Origin: an uncultured Bacteroides sp.
GTDB lineage: Bacteria > Bacteroidota > Bacteroidia > Bacteroidales > Bacteroidaceae
Reading direction: 5' to 3'
Length of the DNA stretch: 25,268 nt
NCBI GenBank assembly: GCA_958453305.1
Contig: CAUDXH010000023.1
Span: forward strand, 1-25,268
Made by a program: the position numbers and the translations under genes. Shown piece after piece: positions 6,358 through 14,661 of this stretch. The notes beneath the pieces are model-generated. The model saw nothing but the letters and a program-made list of their open reading frames with translations, was not told the DNA's origin and did no database searches. Positions within the stretch are counted from its first letter, which is position 1; each line of letters opens with the position of its first letter.

Positions 6358-6388
6358 TTGATTAACACAGCAAAAATTCGTATTTTTG
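6358..6388 (+). promoter_or_regulatory. Promoter of the THUMP methyltransferase gene
   Basis: TTG (6358-6360), 20 nt, then TATTTTTG (6381-6388) is a good Bacteroides-type promoter. The predicted start near 6394 leaves a leader of about 30 nt before the ATG at 6424. Confidence 0.6.
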
Positions 6389-6423
6389 CACTTTAAAACA
6401 GAAATTACGTAATCATAATCCAG

Positions 6424-7914
6424 ATGAATCAAGAATTCGAGCTTATCGCCAAAACCTTCCAGGGACTGGAGGAAATCCTGGCACAAGAACTCACCGAATT
6501 GGGAGCGAGCAATATTGAAATCGGACGCCGCATGGTTTCATTTACAGGTGACAAGGCAATGATGTACAAAGCAAACTTCTGCTTACGAACTGCTATACGC
6601 ATACTCAAACCCATCAAACATTTTACTGCCAACAATGCCGACGAAGTGTACGAAGCTGTCAAGAGTATTGCATGGGAAGAATATTTAGACAATATGGGCA
6701 GTTTTGCCGTAGATGCAGTGGTATTCTCCAACGAATTCCGCCACTCTAAGTTCGTGGCATACAAGGTAAAAGACGCCATCGTTGATTACTTCCGCGAAAA
6801 AACCGGAAACCGCCCGTCAGTACGTATCAACAAACCGGATTTGGCTATCAACATTCATATCGCAGAAAACCAATGTACGCTTTCTCTTGATAGCTCTGGC
6901 GAATCGCTCCACCGCCGTGGATACCGTCAGGAACAAGTGGAAGCTCCGTTAAATGAGGTATTGGCTGCCGGAATGATTCTTATGACCGGATGGCGTGGCG
7001 AATGTGACTTCATTGACCCTATGTGTGGTTCGGGTACGATTCCCATCGAAGCTGCCCTGATTGCCCGTAACATCGCCCCGGGCGTATTCCGCAAAGAGTT
7101 CGGATTTGAAAAATGGAAAGATTTCGATCAGGAACTGTTCGATTCTATCTATAATGATGATTCTAAAGAACGTGAATTTACTCATAAAATCTATGGCTTC
7201 GACAATAATCCGAAAGCCAATGAAATAGCAACTCATAACGTAAAAGCTGCAGGAGTAAGCAAAGATGTTATTTTGCGCATCCAGCCGTTCCAGCAATTTG
7301 AACAGCCTAAGGAAAAAAGCATCATCGTGACCAATCCGCCTTATGGAGAACGTATCTCTTCGGAGGACTTGCTGGGCTTATATAAAATGATCGGTGAACG
7401 ACTGAAACATGCTTTTGCCGGCAATGATGCCTGGATTTTGAGTTACCGCGAAGAATGTTTTGACGAAATTGGTCTGAAGCCTTCTGTTAAAGTGCCTTTA
7501 TTTAACGGTTCACTGGAATGCCAGTTCCGCAAATATCAAATCTTTGACGGAAAATATAAAGCATTCCGCTCTGAAAACAGTGAAATGGAGTTTAAGCCCA
7601 GACAAGAGGATAAACCTTTCCGCTCACGTCGTCAGGGAGAAAAGGTGGAATACGGACGTAACTCACGGAGAGAAGGCGGACGCAAAGAAGGTTCATGGAG
7701 AAATAATGCCCGGAAAGAAGACGACCGTAAAGATGCACCACGCAGAAGAAGAACAGACGACGGAAAAGAATTCACTCGCGAACGCCGCAAAGAGTTCGGA
7801 TATAACCGGGAAGAAAAACCACGCACTCCGCGCCCTTCAACCGACGACGGACGTCCCAAACAGCCGGCACCACTACGATATATACACCGCCGCAGAGAAG
7901 AAAACGAAGATTAA
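6424..7914 (+). CDS. THUMP-domain class I SAM-dependent RNA methyltransferase with basic tail
   Basis: The N-terminal region (about 5-155) fits a ferredoxin-like plus THUMP RNA-binding module. Residues about 165-385 are the Rossmann methyltransferase, with the SAM loop DPMCGSGTIPIEAA at 198 and the catalytic NPPYGER at 304-310 typical of N-methylation of a base. This is the layout of the N-terminal half of RlmL (23S rRNA m2G2445) and of YpsC-like proteins. The likely reaction is guanine N2 methylation of 23S rRNA; the exact site is inferred. RlmK, the second half of the E. coli fusion, is absent. Instead residues about 387-496 are a disordered tail rich in Arg, Lys, Glu and Asp (EGGRKEGSWR, APRRRRTDDGK), probably for RNA contact. 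ATG 6424 follows a good promoter. Confidence 0.9.
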   Translation: MNQEFELIAKTFQGLEEILAQELTELGASNIEIGRRMVSFTGDKAMMYKANFCLRTAIRILKPIKHFTANNADEVYEAVKSIAWEEYLDNMGSFAVDAVVFSNEFRHSKFVAYKVKDAIVDYFREKTGNRPSVRINKPDLAINIHIAENQCTLSLDSSGESLHRRGYRQEQVEAPLNEVLAAGMILMTGWRGECDFIDPMCGSGTIPIEAALIARNIAPGVFRKEFGFEKWKDFDQELFDSIYNDDSKEREFTHKIYGFDNNPKANEIATHNVKAAGVSKDVILRIQPFQQFEQPKEKSIIVTNPPYGERISSEDLLGLYKMIGERLKHAFAGNDAWILSYREECFDEIGLKPSVKVPLFNGSLECQFRKYQIFDGKYKAFRSENSEMEFKPRQEDKPFRSRRQGEKVEYGRNSRREGGRKEGSWRNNARKEDDRKDAPRRRRTDDGKEFTRERRKEFGYNREEKPRTPRPSTDDGRPKQPAPLRYIHRRREENED

Positions 7915-7930
7915 ACATTTAAGATTCAAG

Positions 7931-7968
7931 GTTTGTAGGTTTGTATCATTCGCTCAAAACCTACAAAC
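7931..7968. repeat. 12-bp perfect hairpin between methyltransferase and peptidase genes
   Basis: GTTTGTAGGTTT (7931-7942) pairs perfectly with 7957-7968 across a 14-nt loop, in an 81-bp gap. It is followed by the words ACAAACTC and AACTCAAAACT just before the next ATG. The two gaps at 10272-10400 and 19073-19203 have the same kind of layout. It contains TAGGTTTG (7935-7942), which could act as a -7, but no -33 is seen. No U-tract follows. Confidence 0.5.
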
Positions 7969-7995
7969 TCGAATACTTACAAACTCAAAACTAAT

Positions 7996-10260
7996 ATGAA
8001 GCGCATACTGCAATTAGTGGTTTTATTCTATATGACTGCATTGACTTTATCGGCTCAAGAAAAGAAAGCGTTTACGCTGGAAGATGTAATTCCGGGAGGA
8101 AATAATTACTTTAACCTGGTTCCCAAAAACATACCGGGGCTTGGCTGGTGGGGTGATATCTGTATTCAGGCAGGAGTAGATGAAGTAAAATCCATTGATG
8201 TAAAAAATGGAAAAGAAAAAATCTTGTTTACCTTAAACGAGGTGAACGAAGCAATAGAAAACGGAGATAAACCTTATAAACTGACGCATGAGCTGAAACC
8301 GCTTCACAGTCTGATGGCTGTGCAGTTGCCGTGGGCAGACAAGACGATTGCTTTGTTCCGCCAAAGCAACTACATGATGTGGTATGACTTTGCTGAAAAG
8401 AAAATCACTCGCTTGGCTTATCTCCATAACCAGGCTGCCAACTTCGACTTCTGCAAAGAAAACGGTCTCATGGCTTATACGGTAGGAAACAACTTACACA
8501 TAGCCGACAAGGGAGATTTCGACAAACAGGTAAATCCCAGCTTGACAACCGGAACTGAAGCAGAAAACGAGTCGGGTGTCTTATACGGACAGTCTGTACA
8601 CCGCAACGAATTCGGTATCATGAAAGGTACTTTCTGGAGCCCGAAAGGTACGTATCTGGCTTTCTACCGGATGGACCAGAGTATGGTAACCGATTATCCG
8701 CAAGTAAATACGTCAACCCGCATCGCTACACCCGAACCCGACAAATATCCGATGGCAGGAATGACCAGCCATAAGGTAACAGTAGGGGTATATAATGTGA
8801 AAACCGGAAAAACGGTTTATCTGCAAGCCGGCGACCCGACCGACCGCTATTTCACCAATATCAGTTGGGCTCCCAACGAGCAGCATATCTATGTCATTGA
8901 ACTGAACCGCGACCAGAACCACTCTCAGTTAGTGCGGTATAATGCGGTGTCAGGGGAAAAAGAAGCCGTGGTCTATGAGGAGAAACATCCGAAATACGTA
9001 GAACCGCAACATCCGTTGACATTCCTGCCTTGGGATGACAGCAAATTCATTTATTGGAGCCAGCGCAGCGGATTCCAGCACCTCTATCTGATGGACACTC
9101 AGAAAAAAACTTATCCGGAAAAGGAAAAGGGAGAAGACGGAGAAACTACTATTCGTGAATACCTGCAGGTAACTCCGCTTACCCAAGGAAACTGGCTGGT
9201 GCAGGAAATTCTCGGATTTAATACTGCAAAGAAAGAAATCGTCATAGGAAGCACGGAGATTTCACCGCTACAGACTAATATCTACACACTGAATGTAAAA
9301 ACAGGGAAACGCACGTTAATTGGCAAGCAGGACGGAACCCATCAAGCCAGTCTCTCGGCTAACGGCACCTACCTCATTGACAAGTTTACTTCCTTCAGTG
9401 TTCCACGTGAAATCAGCATACTGCCCACCAACGGAAGGAAGGGCGTAAACCTGCTGACCGCAACCGACCCGATGTACGAGCAGTATAATATGCCGGAAAT
9501 AACCATCGGAACGATAAAGGCTGCCGATGGGGTGACCGACTTATATTACCGACTTATCAAACCGGTTGACTTTGACCCGAACAAGAAATATCCTGCCATC
9601 ATTTATGTATATGGAGGACCGCATGCCCAGCTTATCCACAACAACCGCTTCTACGATGCACGCGGCTGGGATTTATACATGGCACAAAAAGGCTATGTCA
9701 TGCTGACCGTTGACAGCAGAGGAAGTGATAACCGGGGACTGAAGTTTGAAAACGTTACCTTCCGTCATTTAGGAGTAGAAGAAATGAAAGATCAGGTCAA
9801 AGGAGCAGAGTTCTTACAGTCTCTGCCGTATGTAAATCCGGAGAAAATAGGCGTACACGGATGGAGCTTTGGAGGATTCATGACAACCAACCTCATGCTG
9901 ACCTATCCCGATTTGTTTAAAGTAGGAGTAGCTGGAGGTCCGGTTATCGACTGGAAATATTACGAAGTTATGTATGGTGAACGCTATATGGATACCCCCC
10001 AAACCAATCCGGAAGGGTATAAAGGTTCTGACCTGAAGCAAAAAGCAGGCAATCTGAAAGGACGTCTGCAGATTATTATCGGAGGAACCGACCCGGTATG
10101 TGTGCCACAACATAGCTACACCTTCTTACGCGCTTGTATTGAAGCAGGTACACATCCTGATTATTTTATCTATCCCGAAGACGGACATAACATGATAGGG
10201 CGTAACCGTGTACATCTACACGAGCATATTACCCGCTATTTTGATGATTTCCTATTTTAA
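7996..10260 (+). CDS. S9B-family dipeptidyl peptidase IV-like serine peptidase
   Basis: The 754-residue protein has a Sec signal peptide (MKRILQLVVLFYM...LSAQ, cut near residue 21), a beta-propeller region (about 50-490) and a C-terminal alpha/beta-hydrolase. The catalytic triad is visible: Ser624 in GWSFGG, Asp699 in GGTDPV, His731 in EDGHNM. YGGPHAQ supplies the oxyanion-hole region. The propeller has VHRNEFG, matching the glutamate segment that holds the substrate N-terminus. DPP IV enzymes cut X-Pro dipeptides from peptide N-termini in the periplasm, in peptide use. A prolyl tripeptidyl peptidase (PtpA-like) specificity cannot be excluded. It stands between the methyltransferase and purD, with gaps of 81 and 137 bp, so it is probably its own unit. 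Confidence 0.93.
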   Translation: MKRILQLVVLFYMTALTLSAQEKKAFTLEDVIPGGNNYFNLVPKNIPGLGWWGDICIQAGVDEVKSIDVKNGKEKILFTLNEVNEAIENGDKPYKLTHELKPLHSLMAVQLPWADKTIALFRQSNYMMWYDFAEKKITRLAYLHNQAANFDFCKENGLMAYTVGNNLHIADKGDFDKQVNPSLTTGTEAENESGVLYGQSVHRNEFGIMKGTFWSPKGTYLAFYRMDQSMVTDYPQVNTSTRIATPEPDKYPMAGMTSHKVTVGVYNVKTGKTVYLQAGDPTDRYFTNISWAPNEQHIYVIELNRDQNHSQLVRYNAVSGEKEAVVYEEKHPKYVEPQHPLTFLPWDDSKFIYWSQRSGFQHLYLMDTQKKTYPEKEKGEDGETTIREYLQVTPLTQGNWLVQEILGFNTAKKEIVIGSTEISPLQTNIYTLNVKTGKRTLIGKQDGTHQASLSANGTYLIDKFTSFSVPREISILPTNGRKGVNLLTATDPMYEQYNMPEITIGTIKAADGVTDLYYRLIKPVDFDPNKKYPAIIYVYGGPHAQLIHNNRFYDARGWDLYMAQKGYVMLTVDSRGSDNRGLKFENVTFRHLGVEEMKDQVKGAEFLQSLPYVNPEKIGVHGWSFGGFMTTNLMLTYPDLFKVGVAGGPVIDWKYYEVMYGERYMDTPQTNPEGYKGSDLKQKAGNLKGRLQIIIGGTDPVCVPQHSYTFLRACIEAGTHPDYFIYPEDGHNMIGRNRVHLHEHITRYFDDFLF

Positions 10261-10271
10261 GACGACAAAGT

Positions 10272-10334
10272 CTCAAGTGACAAGTTAGCAAGGCTATGAA
10301 AAGACTTTAATACCTTGTTACCTCGTAACCTGAG
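10272..10334. repeat. Imperfect 22-bp inverted repeat before purD
   Basis: 10272-10293 and 10313-10334 are inverted copies matching at about 17 of 22 positions, made of the words CAAGTGAC, AAGTTA and CAAGG. They are followed by AACTCAAGAACTTAAAAACTC-type low-complexity sequence up to the purD ATG. The layout is like that of the gaps at 7931 and 19073. No clear promoter is seen in this 137-bp gap. Confidence 0.4.
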
Positions 10335-10397
10335 GTCTGGTTAACTTATAAACAAACTCAAGAACTTAAAAACTCAAGAACTCAAAACATAAAGCAT

Positions 10398-11672
10398 ATG
10401 AAACTCTTACTCTTAGGTTCAGGCGGACGCGAACATGCGCTGGCATGGAAAATTGCACAAAGTCCGAAAATCGAGAAACTTTATATCGCTCCGGGAAATG
10501 CCGGAACACGCGAAGTCGGTGAAAACGTTGCTATTAAAGCCGATGACTTTGCTGCAATCAAGCAATTCGCAATTGAAAACCAGATAAACATGGTGGTAGT
10601 AGGTCCGGAAGACCCCTTGGTAAAAGGCGTATACGACTTCTTTAAAACCGATGAAGAATTGAAACATATTCCAGTTATCGGACCATCTAAGGCAGGAGCC
10701 GTTTTGGAAGGAAGCAAAGAATTTGCCAAAGGATTTATGCAGCGTCATCACATTCCTACTGCCGGATACAAAAGCATCACAAGTGCCAATCTGGAAGAAG
10801 GACTTGCCTTCTTGGAAACACTGGAAGCACCGTATGTTTTAAAAGCTGACGGTTTATGCGCCGGAAAAGGTGTTCTGATTCTGCCTACGCTGGAAGAAGC
10901 CCAGAAAGAATTAAAAGAAATGTTAGGCGGTATGTTCGGAGACGCTTCAGCAACCGTTGTCATTGAGGAATTCTTAAGTGGAATTGAATGCTCTGTATTT
11001 GTCTTAACCGATGGAAAAAACTACAAAATCTTACCTGAAGCGAAAGACTACAAGCGTATCGGCGAAGGAGATAAAGGTCTGAATACCGGAGGTATGGGTT
11101 CTGTTTCACCTGTTCCGTTTGCCAATGCTGAATGGATGAAAAAGGTAGAAGACCGTATCATCCGTCCTACGGTAGAGGGTTTAGCAGCTGAAGGTATCGA
11201 CTATAAAGGATTTATATTCCTCGGATTAATCAATGTGAAAGGCGAACCGATGGTCATTGAATACAATGTCCGCATGGGAGACCCGGAAACCGAGAGCGTC
11301 ATGCTGCGTATAAAAAGCGACTTGGTCGAGCTGTTTGAAGGAGTAGCTGCCGGCAACTTGAATGAAAAGACCCTGGAAATAGACCCGCGTGCAGCTGTTT
11401 GCGTCATGCTCGTTTCAGGCGGATACCCCGAAGCCTACGAAAAAGGATTCCCGATGAGCGGCATTGAAGAAGCAAAAGCCGGTGGAAGCATCGTATTCCA
11501 TGCCGGAACAGCACTGAAAGACGGACAAGTGGTAACTGCCGGAGGACGTGTCATTGCAGTCAGCTCGTACGGAGAGAACAAAGAAGAAGCATTGGCGCAG
11601 TCTTTTAAAAATGCCGGAAAGATTCAGTTCGAAAAGAAATATTTCCGTTCTGACATTGGTTTCGACCTTTAA
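10398..11672 (+). CDS. purD: Phosphoribosylamine--glycine ligase
   Basis: PurD joins phosphoribosylamine and glycine with ATP to give GAR, the second step of purine synthesis, in the cytosol. The 424-residue protein has the full family length. GSGGREHALAWK (residues 7-18) is the N-domain signature; VVGPEDPLVKG (67-77), KADGLCAGKGV (149-159) and EEFLSGIECSVF (190-201) belong to the ATP-grasp fold; LNTGGMGSVSP (228-238) and YNVRMGDPETE are the ATP/Mg and PurD signatures. The start ATG is fixed by the N-terminal motif. The next gene begins 11 bp after the stop, so purD likely leads a cluster with the membrane protein, YqaA-like protein and mnmD. Confidence 0.97.
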   Translation: MKLLLLGSGGREHALAWKIAQSPKIEKLYIAPGNAGTREVGENVAIKADDFAAIKQFAIENQINMVVVGPEDPLVKGVYDFFKTDEELKHIPVIGPSKAGAVLEGSKEFAKGFMQRHHIPTAGYKSITSANLEEGLAFLETLEAPYVLKADGLCAGKGVLILPTLEEAQKELKEMLGGMFGDASATVVIEEFLSGIECSVFVLTDGKNYKILPEAKDYKRIGEGDKGLNTGGMGSVSPVPFANAEWMKKVEDRIIRPTVEGLAAEGIDYKGFIFLGLINVKGEPMVIEYNVRMGDPETESVMLRIKSDLVELFEGVAAGNLNEKTLEIDPRAAVCVMLVSGGYPEAYEKGFPMSGIEEAKAGGSIVFHAGTALKDGQVVTAGGRVIAVSSYGENKEEALAQSFKNAGKIQFEKKYFRSDIGFDL

Positions 11673-11683
11673 TCAAACGATTC

Positions 11684-12610
11684 ATGCCAATAAGAAACAG
11701 ATTTCAATATACTATCGCAACGGGAAGACTCACACTTCCCGTTGCTGTGTTTATCTCCCTGATTCTATGGGTCATCAACCTGAAAGAATGGACAGAGGGG
11801 GTTTTCATCATCATCTGTGCCCTTATCACCTACTTGCTGATTGAACTGAATACAGCCTTTTCACTCATACGTGTCCGCTCCAACTTCGCCCCGGCCATGT
11901 TTCTGCTTTTTGCAGCGGCCTGCCCATTTTTGGCCTCCTATACGGCAAAGTCTTGGATACCCGTACTCTGCCTGATTGCTTTATTTGCCCTTTTCCGGAG
12001 CTACGAATCAAAATATGCCTCTATCCCTATCTTCCATGCATTCTTATGCATCGGAATAGGCAGTATGATTATGCCTCACCTGCTACTTTTCTCACCGCTT
12101 TTATTCCTTCAAATGCTTGAGCTGCGTTCATTTCATATACGCACGTTCTTTGCCGGCATAGTGGGACTTTTGCTTCCTTACTGGATTTCCCTCTGCTATC
12201 ACCTCTACCTCACAGGAAATGTGGAAGCTGTATATACTCCCTTAACCGAAGCGTTCCGCTTCACCCCTATTGACTACTCCCTTCTGTCGGCTTCACAACT
12301 GGTATCATGGGGAATCATTCTAAGTATTTCGGTTATCAGTGCCATTCAAAGCTTGATTTATGCTTTTCAAGATAAGGTGCAGACCCGCATTTTGTTGCGT
12401 GTACTTGCCGGAACAGAAATGGGAATCATTTTTTTCACCATCCTTCAGCCTCAACACGCCAACACCTTATTCCCTTTACTGCTTGTCATCGGAAGCATCA
12501 TGAGCGGTCATCTTTTTGCCTTGACATTTAACCGCTTCACCCGTTTTTTCTTACCCATAACCATCGGACTATGGATTTTTATCTGTATATTTAACTTATG
12601 GATGCATTGA
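11684..12610 (+). CDS. Multi-pass inner membrane protein (possibly DUF6427)
   Basis: The 308-residue product has about 9-10 hydrophobic segments (for example LPVAVFISLILWVI, FAPAMFLLFAAACPF, FFLPITIGLWIFICIF) with short loops. There is no signal peptide or recognised catalytic motif. The size and layout fit the Bacteroidota DUF6427 membrane family, but I assign this only tentatively. It sits 11 bp after purD and overlaps the YqaA-like gene by 13 bp, so it is probably co-transcribed with both. No function can be given. Confidence 0.75.
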   Translation: MPIRNRFQYTIATGRLTLPVAVFISLILWVINLKEWTEGVFIIICALITYLLIELNTAFSLIRVRSNFAPAMFLLFAAACPFLASYTAKSWIPVLCLIALFALFRSYESKYASIPIFHAFLCIGIGSMIMPHLLLFSPLLFLQMLELRSFHIRTFFAGIVGLLLPYWISLCYHLYLTGNVEAVYTPLTEAFRFTPIDYSLLSASQLVSWGIILSISVISAIQSLIYAFQDKVQTRILLRVLAGTEMGIIFFTILQPQHANTLFPLLLVIGSIMSGHLFALTFNRFTRFFLPITIGLWIFICIFNLWMH

Positions 12611-13059
12611 TTCAGTTTTTGATTGACTGGGGATATTGGGGAATGTTTATATCTGCTTTTCTGGCAGGTACCATCCTTCCTTTCAGTTCTGAAGCCGTCT
12701 TATTGGCTTGTATCGGTTTGGGGCTTGACCCCATAGCCTCTACCCTTTCTACTACAGCCGGTAACGCTTTGGGCGGACTCACCTGCTACGGTATCGGACA
12801 CTTGGGAAAAATGGAATGGATTGAAAAATATCTCAAAGTCGACAAAAAACAACTTGACCGTGCCACACGCTTTATTCGGGGTAGAGGTTCCTGGATGGCA
12901 CTTTTCTCTTTTCTGCCGGTAATAGGCGATGCTATTCTTATCGTACTCGGATTAATGCGAGCCAACTGCTGGATTGTTACAATTTCCATGACCATCGGTA
13001 AGCTGGCACGCTATGCTATTTTGGTAGCTACTGCATTAGGTCTTTCTAATCTATTTTAA
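12598..13059 (+). CDS. YqaA-type DedA/SNARE-associated membrane protein
   Basis: The 153-residue protein has an amphipathic start, two hydrophobic segments at each end, and the DedA-type core: FISAFLAGTILPFSSEAVL, TTAGNALGGLTCYGIGHLG, and after a charged linker FLPVIGDAILIVLGLMR. This is the short YqaA branch of the DedA superfamily. Larger DedA proteins are implicated in lipid-carrier recycling or proton-dependent homeostasis; the role of the short branch is not settled. The start overlaps the end of the preceding membrane protein gene by 13 bp, and mnmD begins 2 bp after its stop. Confidence 0.85.
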   Translation: MDALIQFLIDWGYWGMFISAFLAGTILPFSSEAVLLACIGLGLDPIASTLSTTAGNALGGLTCYGIGHLGKMEWIEKYLKVDKKQLDRATRFIRGRGSWMALFSFLPVIGDAILIVLGLMRANCWIVTISMTIGKLARYAILVATALGLSNLF

Positions 13060-13061
13060 TC

Positions 13062-13718
13062 ATGATACAAATAGAACAAACAGCCGACGGAAGCAATACG
13101 CTCTTTTTACCTGAACTGAATGAGCATTATCATTCGGTAAAAGGCGCACGTACCGAATCGGAACATATCTTTATCAATATGGGGCTGAAGCACTCATCAG
13201 TAGATGCTCCCCGCGTACTTGAAATCGGTTTCGGTACCGGACTAAATGCCTTTCTTACGCTACTGGAGGCAGAACAAAGCGAACGCCCGGTACACTTCAC
13301 CACCATCGAGCGGTTTCCGCTTTCTGAAGAACTTGTCCGGCAAATGGATTATCCCGGACTGATTAACCCGACCCATGAAGCAGCCTATTATGCACTGCAC
13401 CAAGCTACATGGAATGTCTCTGTAGACATCACACCGTTCTTCACCTTGCATAAAATAGAGGGCGACTTTACGACGTATCCTTTTGAAGGAAGCTACGATG
13501 TGGTTTATTTCGATGCTTTTGCACCGGAAAAGCAACCGGAAATGTGGAGTCAGGAACTGTTCGACACCTTATATAATAAGATGAATCCCGGTGGGATACT
13601 TACTACTTACTGTGCCAAGGGAGTGGTGCGCCGTATGTTACAAAGCTCCGGATTCACCGTTGAACGTCTGCCGGGTCCTCCGGGAGGAAAACGGGAAATC
13701 TTACGGGCTACAAAATAA
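13062..13718 (+). CDS. mnmD: tRNA 5-methylaminomethyl-2-thiouridine methyltransferase (MnmD)
   Basis: MnmD uses SAM to make the last methylation of mnm5s2U34 from nm5s2U. The 218-residue protein corresponds to the methyltransferase half of E. coli MnmC without the FAD oxidase half, as in other stand-alone MnmD proteins. Visible motifs are VLEIGFGTGLNAFL (52-65, SAM site), VVYFDAFAPEKQPEMW (about 147-162), YCAKGVVRRML, and the C-terminal PGPPGGKREI. It closes the purD cluster with a 2-bp gap from the YqaA-like gene. It shares its substrate with MnmA, encoded about 7.5 kb away. Confidence 0.93.
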   Translation: MIQIEQTADGSNTLFLPELNEHYHSVKGARTESEHIFINMGLKHSSVDAPRVLEIGFGTGLNAFLTLLEAEQSERPVHFTTIERFPLSEELVRQMDYPGLINPTHEAAYYALHQATWNVSVDITPFFTLHKIEGDFTTYPFEGSYDVVYFDAFAPEKQPEMWSQELFDTLYNKMNPGGILTTYCAKGVVRRMLQSSGFTVERLPGPPGGKREILRATK

Positions 13719-13756
13719 AAATAAGGATTACCTTTTTGAGTTGATACTATTATTTA

Positions 13757-13787
13757 TGTGGGAGTAAAAAACTTTTCGTTATCTTTG
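13757..13787 (+). promoter_or_regulatory. Promoter of znuA
   Basis: TATCTTTG (13780-13787) is a strong -7 element; a weak -33 (TG at 13757-13758, in TTTATGTG) lies about 21 nt upstream. Transcription would start near 13793, about 19 nt before the ATG at 13812. No Zur-like palindrome was recognised. Confidence 0.5.
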
Positions 13788-13811
13788 CTCATTCTAAATA
13801 ATCATTCAAAG

Positions 13812-14657
13812 ATGAAACATTACCTGATACTTATTTTCAGCTTACTGATGTTTATTTCTTGCGGTCAGAAACAAAAAGAAAACAATAAGCCTACGCTTAC
13901 CGTAACCATTGAACCGCTACGCTTCTTTACCGAAGCCATTGCGGGCGACCGCTATAACGTAATAAGTATGGTTCCTGCAGGAAGTAACCCGGAAACATAC
14001 GATCCGACTCCCCAACAGCTGGTAACACTGAACAAGAGTGTGGCTTATCTGCGTATCGGATACATCGGATTTGAACAAGCCTGGATGGAACGCCTTCAGG
14101 CCAATGCCCCAGACCTGCCTGTCTTTGATACATCGAAAGATGTGGAACTGATGGAAGGGCATTCGCATGGAGATACTCCGGCGGTAGAACCGCATATATG
14201 GAATTCTACGCGGAATGCGCGTACCATTGCCGACAATATTTACCGTGCGTTATGCCAGCTCGATGCCGGCCATACCGATTATTATCGAGAACGGCTCGAC
14301 AGCTTGAATCTCTGCATTGAACGGACAGAACAGACTATCCGCGCCTTACTTCCAGAAGTGAAGTCGGAGACATTCCTGATTTATCATCCAGCACTGACAT
14401 ATTTTGCACGTGATTACGGATTAACACAAATCAGCATTGAAGACGACGGAAAGGAACCATCGCCCACCCATCTGCAAACCTTAATCCGTAACTGCCGCCG
14501 TGACAAAGTAAAAGTTATTTTTGTACAACAGGAATTTGATACACGCAATGCGCAAGTCATTGCCCGTGAAGTCGGTGCCCGAATTGTCCCTATCAATCCG
14601 CTCAGCTACGACTGGGAACAGGAAATGACTCAAATTATCAAGGCGCTTACCGAATAA
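13812..14657 (+). CDS. znuA: Zinc/metal ABC transporter substrate-binding lipoprotein
   Basis: This is a cluster A-I (ZnuA/TroA) solute-binding protein that delivers Zn2+ or another divalent metal to an ABC permease. The 281-residue protein has a lipoprotein signal with lipobox FISC (Cys17). PAGSNPETYDPTPQQL is the first metal-site segment, a short HSHGD loop follows (117-121), then EPHIW (His128), IYHPALTYFARDYGL (His192) and SYDW (Asp267). The usual ligand His of the first segment (NPH) is Glu61 here. An in-frame GTG at 13758 lies upstream, but ATG 13812 directly gives the signal peptide and follows the promoter. znuC starts 4 bp after the stop, so the two form an operon. Metal specificity cannot be read from the sequence. 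Confidence 0.9.
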   Translation: MKHYLILIFSLLMFISCGQKQKENNKPTLTVTIEPLRFFTEAIAGDRYNVISMVPAGSNPETYDPTPQQLVTLNKSVAYLRIGYIGFEQAWMERLQANAPDLPVFDTSKDVELMEGHSHGDTPAVEPHIWNSTRNARTIADNIYRALCQLDAGHTDYYRERLDSLNLCIERTEQTIRALLPEVKSETFLIYHPALTYFARDYGLTQISIEDDGKEPSPTHLQTLIRNCRRDKVKVIFVQQEFDTRNAQVIAREVGARIVPINPLSYDWEQEMTQIIKALTE

Positions 14658-14661
14658 AATA

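Noticed and set aside
6013..6486. 157-codon minus-strand frame
   Set aside because: It overlaps the start and promoter of the methyltransferase gene; the Phe/Cys-rich translation looks like the reverse of AT-rich DNA.
7544..7999. 151-codon plus-strand frame
   Set aside because: It is a shifted-frame shadow of the Arg-rich methyltransferase tail.
13758..13811. Upstream GTG start for ZnuA
   Set aside because: It would place residues in front of the lipoprotein signal and overlaps the promoter; ATG 13812 gives a clean signal peptide.
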